From Candidatus Dormiibacterota bacterium (lineage in GTDB: Bacteria > Vulcanimicrobiota > Vulcanimicrobiia > Vulcanimicrobiales > Vulcanimicrobiaceae): 64,000 nucleotides of DNA. Location: positions 1-64,000 of the forward strand of contig DATKRS010000029.1 of NCBI GenBank assembly GCA_035532035.1. The letters are read 5' to 3'. Below the pieces are notes generated by a model, which was not told where the DNA came from, searched no databases, and saw only the letters and a program-made list of their open reading frames with translations. The translations under genes and the position numbers were made by a program. Positions 34,707 to 42,679 of this stretch are shown piece by piece. Every line of letters begins with the position of its first letter. The first letter of the stretch is position 1.

Positions 34707-35975
34707 TTAGGAGCCCTTTGCCATGAAATAGAACATTCCGACGGCAGCTCCACCCATGAGCACAACCGTCGCCCAGCCCCATGCGATCGCGAGCATCGAA
34801 CTGCGCCACTCGCCCATCCTCCGGTCTGATGCGAGCCAGACGATTACGGCGATGAGCGGCACTGCTGCGATGCCGTTGAGGACCGCCGACCAGAAGAGCG
34901 CGCTGATCGCATTGATCCGCAGCAAGTCGATGAAGATCCCGATGATGATTCCACCCGCAATCACGGCGTAGAACTGACGGGCCCGCGCGGGTGGCTCGTT
35001 CAAACCTTGGCGGAACTTAAACGTTTCGGCCGCAACGTACGCTGAGGACCCCGCCAGTACGGGCACGGCCAAGATCCCCGTGCCGACCATGCCCACGGTG
35101 AAGAGCATCGCGGCAAACCGCCCCGCGAGCGGCTGGAGCGCTCGCGCCGCCTGCTCCGCCGTCTGAATGTTGCGTATGCCGTGGGCACCGAGCGTCGTTG
35201 CGGTCGTCACGATGATGAAGAATGCAACGACATTCGAGAAGATCATCCCCGCGTTGATGTCCGTATGACAGTCGCGGATCGCCTGCGCATTGGTTCCTCG
35301 CCGGGCGACGATCGTGGTCTTCCCTTGATTCTTCTCCTCCTCGACCATGAGGGAGGCTTGCCAGAAGAACAGGTACGGCGTGATCGTTGTCCCAAGCACG
35401 CCAACCAGCGTCGCGAGAACGCTGGAGTCCAAGCGCATGTGCGGCACAACCAAATGCGCGAGCACGCGCGACCACGGAGCATGCACGACGAAGGCGGTGA
35501 TGACGTACGCGAAGAGCGACAGCGTCAGCCATTTGAATATGCGCGCGAGGACGGCGTATGAAAGCCACACCTGTGCCGCGATGAGTCCGACGCCGAAGAG
35601 CAGCGTCCACGCATCCGGCGGCAACGGAATGACGAGATGAGCCGCCGCGGACATTCCCCCGATATCTGCCCCGACGTTGAACGTATTTGCGATGATCACG
35701 AGCGTCGCCAGCGAGTAGGCTACCGGCGGGACGAGGCGTTTGCGCATCGCCGCGGCGAGGCCCTCGCCCGTCACGAGCGCGATGCGCGCGCACATGCCCT
35801 GTACAACGGCCATCATCGGCGTCGAGATCAGCGTGAGCCACAGGAGTGAGTAGCCGGTTGAAGCTCCGGCCACCGAATACGTGGAGATCCCGGACGGATC
35901 GTCATCAGCGGCCCCGGTGATGAGGCCGGGACCGAGTACTCGGAAGAAGCGTATGAGCCGCGACGGGCGGCTCAA
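34707..35975 (-). CDS. NRAMP-like divalent cation transporter with altered metal-site motifs
   Basis: 422 aa, about 11 transmembrane helices, clearly of the NRAMP/MntH fold (FRVLGPGLITGAADDDPSG at TM1). The canonical DPGN of TM1 reads DPSG and the TM6 MPH motif reads TPY (in TTITPYLFFWQASLM), so the Met and Asn ligands that select transition metals are absent. NRAMP-related proteins with such changes are known to move Mg rather than Mn/Fe; that assignment is inferred here. TTG start at 35975 lies 2 bp after the stop of the 52-aa membrane peptide gene, so they form one unit. Confidence 0.85.
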   Translation of the reverse strand: MSRPSRLIRFFRVLGPGLITGAADDDPSGISTYSVAGASTGYSLLWLTLISTPMMAVVQGMCARIALVTGEGLAAAMRKRLVPPVAYSLATLVIIANTFNVGADIGGMSAAAHLVIPLPPDAWTLLFGVGLIAAQVWLSYAVLARIFKWLTLSLFAYVITAFVVHAPWSRVLAHLVVPHMRLDSSVLATLVGVLGTTITPYLFFWQASLMVEEEKNQGKTTIVARRGTNAQAIRDCHTDINAGMIFSNVVAFFIIVTTATTLGAHGIRNIQTAEQAARALQPLAGRFAAMLFTVGMVGTGILAVPVLAGSSAYVAAETFKFRQGLNEPPARARQFYAVIAGGIIIGIFIDLLRINAISALFWSAVLNGIAAVPLIAVIVWLASDRRMGEWRSSMLAIAWGWATVVLMGGAAVGMFYFMAKGS

Positions 35976-35977
35976 GG

Positions 35978-36136
35978 TCAGATGCGCGCCCCTCGACCGG
36001 TCAACAGGTTAATGACGAGGATGACCAGCGCCACCACCAAGAGCAGGTGAATCAGGCCGCCTCCGAAGTGCAGCAAGAAGCCGGCGAGCCATAACACGAA
36101 AAGCACGCCGACGATCGTCCACAGCAGATTTGCCAT
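35978..36136 (-). CDS. 52-aa lmo0937-like membrane peptide
   Basis: Starts MANLLWTIVGVLFVLWLAGF and ends LLTGRGARI. Two closely packed hydrophobic helices (residues ~4-20 and ~28-45) with His-Phe-Gly-rich turn between. The pattern LLWTIVGVLFVLWLxGF matches small bacterial membrane proteins annotated lmo0937 family. A strong Shine-Dalgarno (GGGAGGTGAT) precedes ATG 36136. It is directly coupled to the NRAMP-like gene. A paralogue heads the NHEJ operon at 50524-50685. Too short for routine gene callers. Confidence 0.78.
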   Translation of the reverse strand: MANLLWTIVGVLFVLWLAGFLLHFGGGLIHLLLVVALVILVINLLTGRGARI

Positions 36137-36441
36137 CAGGATCACCTCCCGAGTTTACGTTTGCAGCCGCGCTATGTTCCGCTCGTTCCTTTCCGTGACA
36201 TCATGTCCTCCTTTCGGAAGTTTACCCCCGAGCAAGAGAGGCGCAACCAAGTGCCTTGGCTCCGGAAATGCTCGCACGACGCCAATGAACGTATCCCTGG
36301 ACGTGTCATCTGCGATCGGGTGTACAGAAGAGTCGCTCCAGCGCGTCGAACTGCGCGACGGCGCTGCTAAAGCCGTTCGAAGTTGGAAAATGTCGTTGTG
36401 CTGTCAGCGCAGAACCTGATGAGAGGAGGGAGCTAGGTTTC
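36137..36441. other. 305-bp divergent intergenic region
   Basis: Lies between the minus-strand peptide/NRAMP unit and the plus-strand lipid kinase, so it must hold both promoters. No coding sequence is convincing; a plus-strand ORF at 36161-36370 is Arg-rich low-quality coding and is left out. GAGAGGAGGGAG at 36421-36432 is the probable ribosome-binding area of the kinase gene. Confidence 0.5.
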
Positions 36442-37320
36442 TTGTTGAACGGTGCGCGACGGTTGCTCGTTTTCGTAAACGCGCGCGCTTGGGGCGGACG
36501 AGGCGTGGGTGACGGCGAGGCCTTTGAGGCAAAGCTGCGACAGTCGGGTTTCGCCGTTACGCTCGAACGCGTCGAAAGCCTGGAACAGTTGAATGCAGCG
36601 GCCCTACGGCTCGCGCCGGATCACGATGCGATCGTGGTCGGCGGGGGCGACGGATCGATGCGGACCGCGTTGCCCGCGATTCTCAAAGCGAAGTTGCCAG
36701 TGGCGATTTGGCCGCTCGGGACCGCCAACGACTTCGCACGCTCGCTCGGCATCGAGTGTGAGGACGACTGCCTGCAGGCACTTCGGGATTGGGTCGAACG
36801 TCGGGTCGACATTGCCGAGGTCAACGGTCAATCATTTCTCAACAATGCAACGCTCGGATTACCTGCGGATGCGACGAGGCACCTTACGCCCGACTTAAAG
36901 CAACGCCTCGGCATTCTTGCGACTCTCTCCCTCATTCCCATGCTCTGGCACAATGCCAAGCCATTCGAGGCGGAAATCGAAGCCGATGGCCGAGTCGAAC
37001 GGCGGCGAATCATTGCCGCGCTTGTGGGCAACGGCAAGTACGATGGCGGTTTCCCAATTCGCTACTCCGGCTTGGCCGACGCCACACTCCACGTCACCCT
37101 CTGTCTAGCGCGCACTCGATGGGCGCTTCTTCCAATTCTCTGCAGCGTTGCACTCCGCAGGATGGCCACGTCACGCCGAATCGAAACGTTCTCTGCGAAC
37201 TGCGTCGCGATTCGGACGGCTGCGGTGCAACTCGTCGGAGCTGACGGCGACATCGTAACGCAAACGCCCGCGACTTTTACAGTGCGTCATGGAGCACTTC
37301 GCGTCTTAGTGCCAGCGTGA
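36442..37320 (+). CDS. Diacylglycerol kinase-family lipid kinase
   Basis: 292 aa from TTG 36442 (a second TTG is the next codon). YegS/DagK-type catalytic domain (PF00781): LVFVNARAWGGRG, the ATP-binding VVGGGDGSMRTALPAI and WPLGTANDFARSLG, followed by VRHGALRVLVPA at the C-terminus. Phosphorylates a lipid such as diacylglycerol or sphingoid base. The central LLPILCSVALRR region is consistent with membrane association. Preceded by GGAGGGAG. The last ~70 bp of the gene recur at 41539-41610 as an isolated fragment. Confidence 0.9.
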   Translation: MLNGARRLLVFVNARAWGGRGVGDGEAFEAKLRQSGFAVTLERVESLEQLNAAALRLAPDHDAIVVGGGDGSMRTALPAILKAKLPVAIWPLGTANDFARSLGIECEDDCLQALRDWVERRVDIAEVNGQSFLNNATLGLPADATRHLTPDLKQRLGILATLSLIPMLWHNAKPFEAEIEADGRVERRRIIAALVGNGKYDGGFPIRYSGLADATLHVTLCLARTRWALLPILCSVALRRMATSRRIETFSANCVAIRTAAVQLVGADGDIVTQTPATFTVRHGALRVLVPA

Positions 37321-37417
37321 ATGCGCATTCGCGGACCATGTGCGTGCGTGAACGTGCGTTCAGACTATGCCTTCGCGACTTTACGAGCAACGACCGCGAT
37401 GCCGTAAAGGCGCGTCA

Positions 37418-38947
37418 TCAGCGGCCTTGCGCTACTTTCGCGATTAGTGCCGTACGGTTATTTACCCCATATGCTTTAAACACTGGTTTTATGTGATTGC
37501 GGATCGTATGCTGACTCCGCCCAAACTTCTGGGCGATCTGCGGCACCGTTAGGCCGCTGCACAGTGCCTCGAGCACCCGTTGCTGCATCGGCGGAAGCCG
37601 CACCGGACTCGCTGACAGGAGCCCGCGATACTCGTCGCCGAGCCACGAACTCATGTAGTTTCGAAGATGCTCGTGTGCCAGGTTCATATACGCCTCATCA
37701 CGCGTTACCTCGTACAAGCGCAGTGCGCACCGGCCGGCGCGCCAATCATACCCATGCTTGCGGAATGTCTCGAGGGCTTTCTTCAGTGACTCGACACCGA
37801 CTTTACGATGACCGCTGCTAAGATCCACGACCCCTTCGGAGTATTGAGCCAGAGCGGCGAGACGCGGGTCGCCCTTGAGATGCAGATTCGGCGCCTTGAC
37901 GTCTTCATTTTCACTAAAGCGTGCCTGATAATATGCCGCCTTCGCGGGGTCGATCGAAACGAACAACTCGGCAAGGAGGAGGAGACCAATCCGTGCATCG
38001 TCTCGGACCGTGGTCCAGTCGATATTTTCCGCATATTCCTCGGCTTCGGCCAGTTCTTGACGCGACCACAGTTGCTCGCCCTTGCAACGTAACAGTTCCG
38101 CTCGTTCGGCCGCCGCAATTGCGCGCCCCACATCGTTCGTGGCCTTTCTCGAACACAGACGCAAGTAGCGAAGAGCGTTGAAGTAATCCCCTCGAAGCGC
38201 GCAGGCCCAACCAAGCGCTTTGAGCGCCTGAAACCGTCGATCGTCCAGGTCCGGCGACCAGTCAATGCCGGCGAGTTGCCGCTCCACTTCGGGAAGCGCT
38301 TCAGGAAGATAGGTCTCACGGGCAAGGTACGCAAGCGTATCCGTCGCCCACGCCCGGATATCCATGCCCTCGATGCCGTTCGGATCGATTCGACGAAGCA
38401 GCTCAAGCAGTATCCGCGCTTCTTCGCGGTGACGCCCTTCTTGATCGAGAATGAAACCTTCTAGTTGCAATGCGCGCAACTGCGCAGATTCGGAGCCGTA
38501 CGATCGCGCGAGCGGAAGCAACTCCCGGGCGGCGTCGGGGCGTCGCTCGTATGCATACCGCCGCGCCCGATAGAACGCGATATCGCAGATGAGTTCAGGA
38601 GCCTTGATTCGACGCGCCGTCGTATCCGCAAAGTCGAAGAATTCATCGGCGAGTGAGTAGTTGCGCCCATGGGCGTAGGCGGCTCCCAACAACATGGCCC
38701 GCCTGGCCGAAAGCGGCCCTTTACCCGCGGGGCTTCTCTCAAGCAGTCTGATGGCCGCCGGCGCGTCGTCGTGCTTGAGATAGATACGTGCGCGCAGAAA
38801 CGTAGCTTCAAGGGGAGGGTTCTTCCCCGACTCGTCGTCGTAGAGCCAAGCGGCGTCCTTAAACCGGGCGGCGTCCCAGAGTCGCCGCATCCGAGTATCG
38901 AGATCGCGAGGTGGGGTAACGCGTTGGCGTCGGGGCGAGATACTCAT
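37418..38947 (-). CDS. LuxR-family regulator with N-terminal TPR-like region
   Basis: 509 aa. Residues 1-430 are helical repeats (RARIYLKHDDAPAAIRLLER, LGAAYAHGRNYSLADEFFDF, ALGWACALRGDYFNALRYL), i.e. a TPR/MalT-like sensor arm. The C-terminus is a LuxR/FixJ HTH: PMQQRVLEALCSGLTVPQIA, FGRSQHTIRNHIKPVFKAYG. There is no receiver domain and no ATPase Walker motif, so it is not a full MalT/LAL protein. A 55-aa glycine-tailed peptide gene lies 68 bp upstream on the same strand, with palindromes ahead of it; the pair may be functionally linked. Confidence 0.87.
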   Translation of the reverse strand: MSISPRRQRVTPPRDLDTRMRRLWDAARFKDAAWLYDDESGKNPPLEATFLRARIYLKHDDAPAAIRLLERSPAGKGPLSARRAMLLGAAYAHGRNYSLADEFFDFADTTARRIKAPELICDIAFYRARRYAYERRPDAARELLPLARSYGSESAQLRALQLEGFILDQEGRHREEARILLELLRRIDPNGIEGMDIRAWATDTLAYLARETYLPEALPEVERQLAGIDWSPDLDDRRFQALKALGWACALRGDYFNALRYLRLCSRKATNDVGRAIAAAERAELLRCKGEQLWSRQELAEAEEYAENIDWTTVRDDARIGLLLLAELFVSIDPAKAAYYQARFSENEDVKAPNLHLKGDPRLAALAQYSEGVVDLSSGHRKVGVESLKKALETFRKHGYDWRAGRCALRLYEVTRDEAYMNLAHEHLRNYMSSWLGDEYRGLLSASPVRLPPMQQRVLEALCSGLTVPQIAQKFGRSQHTIRNHIKPVFKAYGVNNRTALIAKVAQGR

Positions 38948-39015
38948 CAGGGAACAGATTCACGGGGGAAGGCTGCCGCTCATGCGTAGCCCTCCCCTTC
39001 GGCTAACTCGGGTGG

Positions 39016-39183
39016 CTAGTTACCCCCTCCCCCTGTTCCTCCGCCGTCGGCCGGAATGCCGCCGCCGTCCATGATGCGAGCATGGCCAGAAACGTGCCCA
39101 GCGTGCCCGATAAGGACCGGGTTGAGCAGTGAGCCGACCAGGATGAGAAAAGCCGCGATAAAGCCCATGAGAAGAGCCTCCAT
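39016..39183 (-). CDS. 55-aa peptide: membrane segment plus His/Gly-rich tail
   Basis: Starts MEALLMGFIAAFLILVGSLL, one hydrophobic segment (residues 3-25), followed by IGHAGHVSGHARIMDGGG and a C-terminus ADGGGTGGGGN. Hydrophobic head plus glycine-rich tail is reminiscent of secreted signalling or bacteriocin-type peptides, but no family is recognised. Located directly upstream of the TPR-LuxR gene and behind a cluster of three inverted repeats. No clear Shine-Dalgarno, which lowers confidence. Confidence 0.5.
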   Translation of the reverse strand: MEALLMGFIAAFLILVGSLLNPVLIGHAGHVSGHARIMDGGGIPADGGGTGGGGN

Positions 39184-39231
39184 TGCCCAAAAAGGGCAGA
39201 TTGCCAGCCATATGGCTAGCCTAGTAGGCTA
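39184..39231. promoter_or_regulatory. Cluster of three inverted repeats ahead of the 55-aa peptide gene
   Basis: In 48 bp: TGCCC-AAAAA-GGGCA (39184-39198), the perfect 12-bp palindrome AGCCATATGGCT (39206-39217) and TAGCCTAGTAGGCTA (39217-39231, 7-bp arms, one central base). They abut the peptide start codon and look like operator sites; the adjacent TPR-LuxR protein is a candidate binder. Confidence 0.5.
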
Positions 39232-39278
39232 CAACTAAAGTGGGGTCCAACCTATCGCCCGGACGTAGAGGGCGGCCA

Positions 39279-39801
39279 ATGTTGCGCAGGCGCTGCTCGT
39301 AGTCGCCTTATCTGCAGCCGTCGCGGCGGGCTGCACGCCTCGTACGGTCGATTTGAGCGCGGTTCAGCAGTACGCGAAGACCACGGCCGCCGCGTCGGCT
39401 GGCTCTGACGCTGTTGCGAACGGCTATTACGAGACGTGCGCGGGTCGGATCGCGTTACTGGGCGGCGTGCTGCATCCGTACGTGATGGCGCACCAGGCCA
39501 AGGCTATCGACGTGGAGCGCGTCGCTGCGCGCGATTGGTTCGGATATGGTCGCTGGGATGCGCCATACTGGTTCATCGAACCGGAACCCGGTTTGAAGAA
39601 GGGGATAACCTTCGCGAGCGGTGCCAAACGTGGGCCGATCTCGGTTCTCCGGAACTGCTGGATCTTCGAGCACACCACGACGCTTTTGGTTACTCAGCGG
39701 ACGAACGAGCCGCCGCCGCGGGGTACTCCGCCGCCCAGCGGCGGGCGTCGCTCCTCGACCCGAAAGGCCCCAACTGCTGCACCGCACCCATATGCCCCTG
39801 A
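39279..39801 (+). pseudogene. Frameshifted lipoprotein gene
   Basis: ATGTTGCGCAGG (39279) starts a frame that is lost after four codons, but the next frame gives LLVVALSAAVAAGCTPRTVD, a textbook lipoprotein signal with lipobox AAGC. That frame continues AVQQYAKTTAAASAGSDA and GYYETCAGRIALLGGVLHPY, then degrades. A shift near the GAAGAAGG at 39597 restores plausible coding (DNLRERCQTWADLGSPELL, HHDAFGYSADERAAAAGY) to a TGA at 39801. Two shifts suggest a decayed gene. Function unknown. Confidence 0.45.
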
Positions 39802-39834
39802 TGCTCGGTCAAGCTTGCGCGCGGGAACGAAAAG

Positions 39835-40875
39835 CTAGGTGCTGTAAACGACGGTGGCCTCGGCCGATCCCAACGCCTGGTCGGGCGCGATCGATTGGAT
39901 GATGACGTGAACCTGGCCACCGCCTAGGGCGTTCATGTTCACATCTGCCGAGAAGTAGCCGTTCGAATCCGCGTAGGTTTGCGTTTTGAAGGTTCCCGTA
40001 GTTATCGGAATGATACCGAACGCCGTGGCTTGACTCGTTGCAACGATCGTCACGCGTGAATTCGGTAGCGTGCGCCCCGAGAGGGTAAAGGCGTTGCGCA
40101 CCTGCGAGCCAGGCAACGGTGAGATGCCGTTGACGAAGTTGCCCCCCATCGAGCCCGTTGTGAACGTCCAGCCCTTGTCAAAACCGATGCCGCTTTCGGT
40201 TTGACCCGTCACGTCGACCGTGTGTCGGGCGGGGGGAAGCGCGTAGGACGGCGTGAAGTCGAATCGCGTTCTGCTCATATACGATAGCGAACTCACGTCG
40301 CGCCCATCGAGGAGGATCCTGATCGAATTGGGGTTGACGGGCTCGCTGAACGTCGCCCAAATCGCCGGACGATTCGATCGCGCTGCGTTTTCGGGATTCA
40401 CTTGTGTGAGGCTGAAGGACGCGGCCGGAGGCGGAACGTTGGCTCCGCCCGACTCACTATTAATGTAGACGGTTTGGTTGCTCTGGCTCCAGTTCACGGC
40501 AGCCCCGAGCGATTGCGCGATGAATCGTAGTGGTACGAGCGTGCGCGCGCCGATGATGAACGGCGCCACATCCATATACACAGTGCTTCCGTTTACGACG
40601 GCGGCGGTCGAACCGATATGCAAGCCGATACTACGGCCATTGCCTTGTGCGTTGATCTGACCGTTGGCATATACGACGCTGGCACCCAAGCGTTCGAAAA
40701 CGCCACGCAGCGGCACGAAGACGCGGCCCGCGTTCTGGATCGGCGGCTGATCGAACGGGACTACCTGACCGTCGACTTCGACCGTAACCGTTGCCGCCGA
40801 AGCGTGGTGCGGCGCGGCGCTGAACGTGAGGCCGATCGCAAGGGCGAGATACGGGAGACGTTTGTATAGGGACAT
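39835..40875 (-). CDS. Secreted copper-amine-oxidase N-terminal (stalk) domain protein
   Basis: 346 aa. Signal peptide MSLYKRLPYLALAIGLTFSA to AHHASA. Residues ~30-150 are a copper amine oxidase N-terminal domain (PF07833): VTVEVDGQVVPFDQPPIQ, RVFVPLRGVFERLGASV and RTLVPLRFIAQSLGAAVNW. A Ser/Asn-rich Ig-like region follows (PAIWATFSEPVNPNSIRILL, SPLPGSQVRNAFTLSGRTLP), probably an adhesion or cell-wall-associated fold. No catalytic copper site. ATG 40875 preceded by GGAGGAG. Cell-surface structural role inferred. Confidence 0.87.
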   Translation of the reverse strand: MSLYKRLPYLALAIGLTFSAAPHHASAATVTVEVDGQVVPFDQPPIQNAGRVFVPLRGVFERLGASVVYANGQINAQGNGRSIGLHIGSTAAVVNGSTVYMDVAPFIIGARTLVPLRFIAQSLGAAVNWSQSNQTVYINSESGGANVPPPAASFSLTQVNPENAARSNRPAIWATFSEPVNPNSIRILLDGRDVSSLSYMSRTRFDFTPSYALPPARHTVDVTGQTESGIGFDKGWTFTTGSMGGNFVNGISPLPGSQVRNAFTLSGRTLPNSRVTIVATSQATAFGIIPITTGTFKTQTYADSNGYFSADVNMNALGGGQVHVIIQSIAPDQALGSAEATVVYST

Positions 40876-40983
40876 TCGATGCGGTGCTCCTCCGAGATGT
40901 CGGTTGGCTCTATCTCAGACGAGTATACCCGTGGTTGGCGCATACGCCCGCCTGCTTGGGCGCGAGGATGCCGCCGCCTTTGC

Positions 40984-41379
40984 CTACCACTGCGCGCAAC
41001 CCAGCGGCCTTCCCATGCCGGGAATATGCCGCTCGACGGCACAAATTTGCCCCACCGTAAGAGCACCGTGCGATCGCGCAGACCAGTCGGCGGGAGTCGG
41101 CGCATCGTTACCGCCCGTCGCGACCACGCGCCACCGACCCGCAATCTTCTTTGCAAAGATCTGGCCACCGGCTACCGGCGAGATGAAGAAATCGACGTAA
41201 CCGGCAGTACCGACGACGATAACCGTACCGATTTGGTATCGCCGATGATAGTACGACTGCGCAAGTGCCGCCACTGCGGCCATGTCGCGTGGCGGCCCGA
41301 TGTGCGGCGTCGTCGTATCGGCGATCGCGTTCCCTCCGACCGCAAGACACATTACCGCGGCAACGCGACATCGCGACAT
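40984..41379 (-). CDS. Secreted hypothetical protein
   Basis: 131 aa from ATG 41379, which starts a signal peptide (MSRCRVAAVMCLAVGGNAIA, cleavage before DTT). The mature part has PPRDMAAVAALAQSYYHRRY, VGTAGYVDFFISPVAGGQIF and AGRWRVVATGGNDAPTPADW, a compact alpha/beta pattern like small secreted 'nuclear transport factor'-type or DUF proteins, not identified further. In-frame ATGs further upstream translate through the CATCCGA tandem repeat and are not believed. Confidence 0.65.
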   Translation of the reverse strand: MSRCRVAAVMCLAVGGNAIADTTTPHIGPPRDMAAVAALAQSYYHRRYQIGTVIVVGTAGYVDFFISPVAGGQIFAKKIAGRWRVVATGGNDAPTPADWSARSHGALTVGQICAVERHIPGMGRPLGCAQW

Positions 41380-41403
41380 TCCCGACGTCATCGAATCCGC
41401 CAT

Positions 41404-41454
41404 CATCCGACATCCGACATCCGACATCCGACATTCGGACATCTCCCGACATCT
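41404..41454. repeat. Tandem CATCCGA repeat
   Basis: Four perfect copies of CATCCGA (41404-41431) followed by three degenerate units (CATTCGGA, CATCTCCCGA, CATCT). Related units occur at 42562-42609. Lies just upstream of the secreted hypothetical gene on the minus strand. Confidence 0.9.
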
Positions 41455-41536
41455 ACGTACTGGCGATGCTCGGCCTCGCGCATTGGCTCTCGGCATGGCA
41501 CGATTGGGATTGGCGATTCTTTGAATGGCTCGAGCC

Positions 41537-41610
41537 AGCGCAAACGCCCGCGATTTTTACCTTGCGTCACGAGGCACTTCGCGTCTTAGTGCCAGCGTGA
41601 ATGCGAATTC
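41537..41610 (+). pseudogene. Stray copy of the 3' end of the lipid kinase gene
   Basis: From 41539 to 41610 the sequence matches 37259-37330 at about 90 percent, including the stop codon and ten bases beyond. In frame it encodes QTPAIFTLRHEALRVLVPA versus QTPATFTVRHGALRVLVPA of the kinase at 36442-37320. Nothing upstream of 41537 resembles the kinase, so this is a truncated duplicate. Confidence 0.75.
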
Positions 41611-41731
41611 GATCAATAAGATATCCGAGCTCTCGCTCGGCACCGCGCCCAGCGGGTTGTCGATATTTCATCCGCCGCGACGTTGCGGTCTAGCGATCTG
41701 TCCGGCCCGGCGGGGTCGCGGAACGGCTGCA

Positions 41732-42301
41732 TTAGGTCAGCGAAGCATCTGCACTGTCGGCAGCCGCCTGGGCCTTCTCAATCAGCCGATCCAGACCCGA
41801 GCGCTCCTGGAATTTTTTCGGGTAGCGCTTCGCCAGCTTGAGCATCTTCCGGTCGCGCGCCGTCCGGTAGACGAGATACTCCACGTCGGCCAAGAGTGGC
41901 GTGCCGGTGCGCTCGCGCATAACGCGATAGACCGGACGCACGGCTCTCCAGACGAGCGCTGCGGTCCCGACGTGGGCGACGAACATCTCTTCGTTGAGCA
42001 CGCCGAGGTTCAGGAGGCATGCGACGGCTTGAAAGTGCGTCGCAAGGCGCCTAATCCGATCGTCGAGCTCGGGTTGCGTCGCCGCCCGTAACGCCTGCGG
42101 ATCGTTGAAGTCCGTTGACTCGATGAAGCGTCGCGCCTCGATGATTTCGGCGGAGTTCATCTCGTGCATCAGGCGAAGATAGCAGTCGAGCTGATTGGCC
42201 AGGCGCAGATGCTTGATCTGCACCACCGCCGCGACGGCGCCGATCAAAAGGATGAGCGCGCTCGCAATCGAGCCAAGCGCCGCGACCGCTTCCCACGTCA
42301 T
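41732..42301 (-). CDS. DUF4760-like membrane protein
   Basis: 189 aa. One N-terminal transmembrane helix (EAVAALGSIASALILLIGAV) followed by a cytosolic helical domain: LANQLDCYLRLMHEMNSAE, AVACLLNLGVLNEEMFVAHV and RPVYRVMRERTGTPLLADVE. This matches the general DUF4760 pattern of single-helix proteins found near mobile or defence regions; function unknown. ATG 42301. Isolated by 130 bp or more from neighbours in a remnant-rich tract. Confidence 0.72.
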   Translation of the reverse strand: MTWEAVAALGSIASALILLIGAVAAVVQIKHLRLANQLDCYLRLMHEMNSAEIIEARRFIESTDFNDPQALRAATQPELDDRIRRLATHFQAVACLLNLGVLNEEMFVAHVGTAALVWRAVRPVYRVMRERTGTPLLADVEYLVYRTARDRKMLKLAKRYPKKFQERSGLDRLIEKAQAAADSADASLT

Positions 42302-42561
42302 GAGGATCTACTCGACCCTAATGACTACGTATCGTTTCATGCGTGCTACGTTTCGCGCGGATGGCGCCGGATCACTTCAACGGGCATTCCCCATAATGTG
42401 TGAGTCTGTATAAAGCAGGCTTTACTCGTGACGCGCTGACGGGGCCTCAAAAGCGCCCCGCTACAACCCGGTTAGCATCGATGATCTGAGCTCCGCGCGC
42501 CATGCTGCACGACGCCCCAAAGTTCTTTCGGCACCGCCATAAGCCGCACTCCGCACTTCCG

Positions 42562-42609
42562 CACTCCCGACATCCCGACATCCCGACATCCCGGCATCCC
42601 CGACATCGG
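42562..42609. repeat. Tandem CATCCCGA repeat
   Basis: CACTCCCGA then CATCCCGA (42571), CATCCCGA (42579), CATCCCGG (42587), CATCCCCGA (42595) and CATCGG. Same flavour as the CATCCGA array at 41404-41454, 1.1 kb away, but unit length is 8 instead of 7. Next to a transposase remnant. Confidence 0.85.
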
Positions 42610-42628
42610 CTCCATCGCAAAAACTCGG

Positions 42629-42670
42629 TTTTCCGGCCTTAAATCCCAAGTATTCCCGAGGTTGTGCTTA
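42629..42670. repeat. Dispersed repeat copy B
   Basis: Begins TTTTCCGG and contains TTAAATCCCAAGTATTCCC. Pairs with copy A at 33144-33185 (about 71 percent). It ends ten bases before the recognisable part of an IS3-type transposase remnant, so it could belong to an element end. Confidence 0.5.
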
Positions 42671-42679
42671 ATTGATACC

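Noticed and set aside
36161-36370. 69-aa plus-strand ORF
   Set aside because: Arg-rich, no ribosome-binding site, no domain; read as chance in the divergent promoter region.
42440-42460. Intrinsic terminator CGGGGC...GCCCCG
   Set aside because: A 6-bp stem is present but no T-run follows on either strand.
41404-42609. CRISPR array
   Set aside because: Units are 7-8 bp with no spacers and no cas genes nearby; they are simple tandem repeats.
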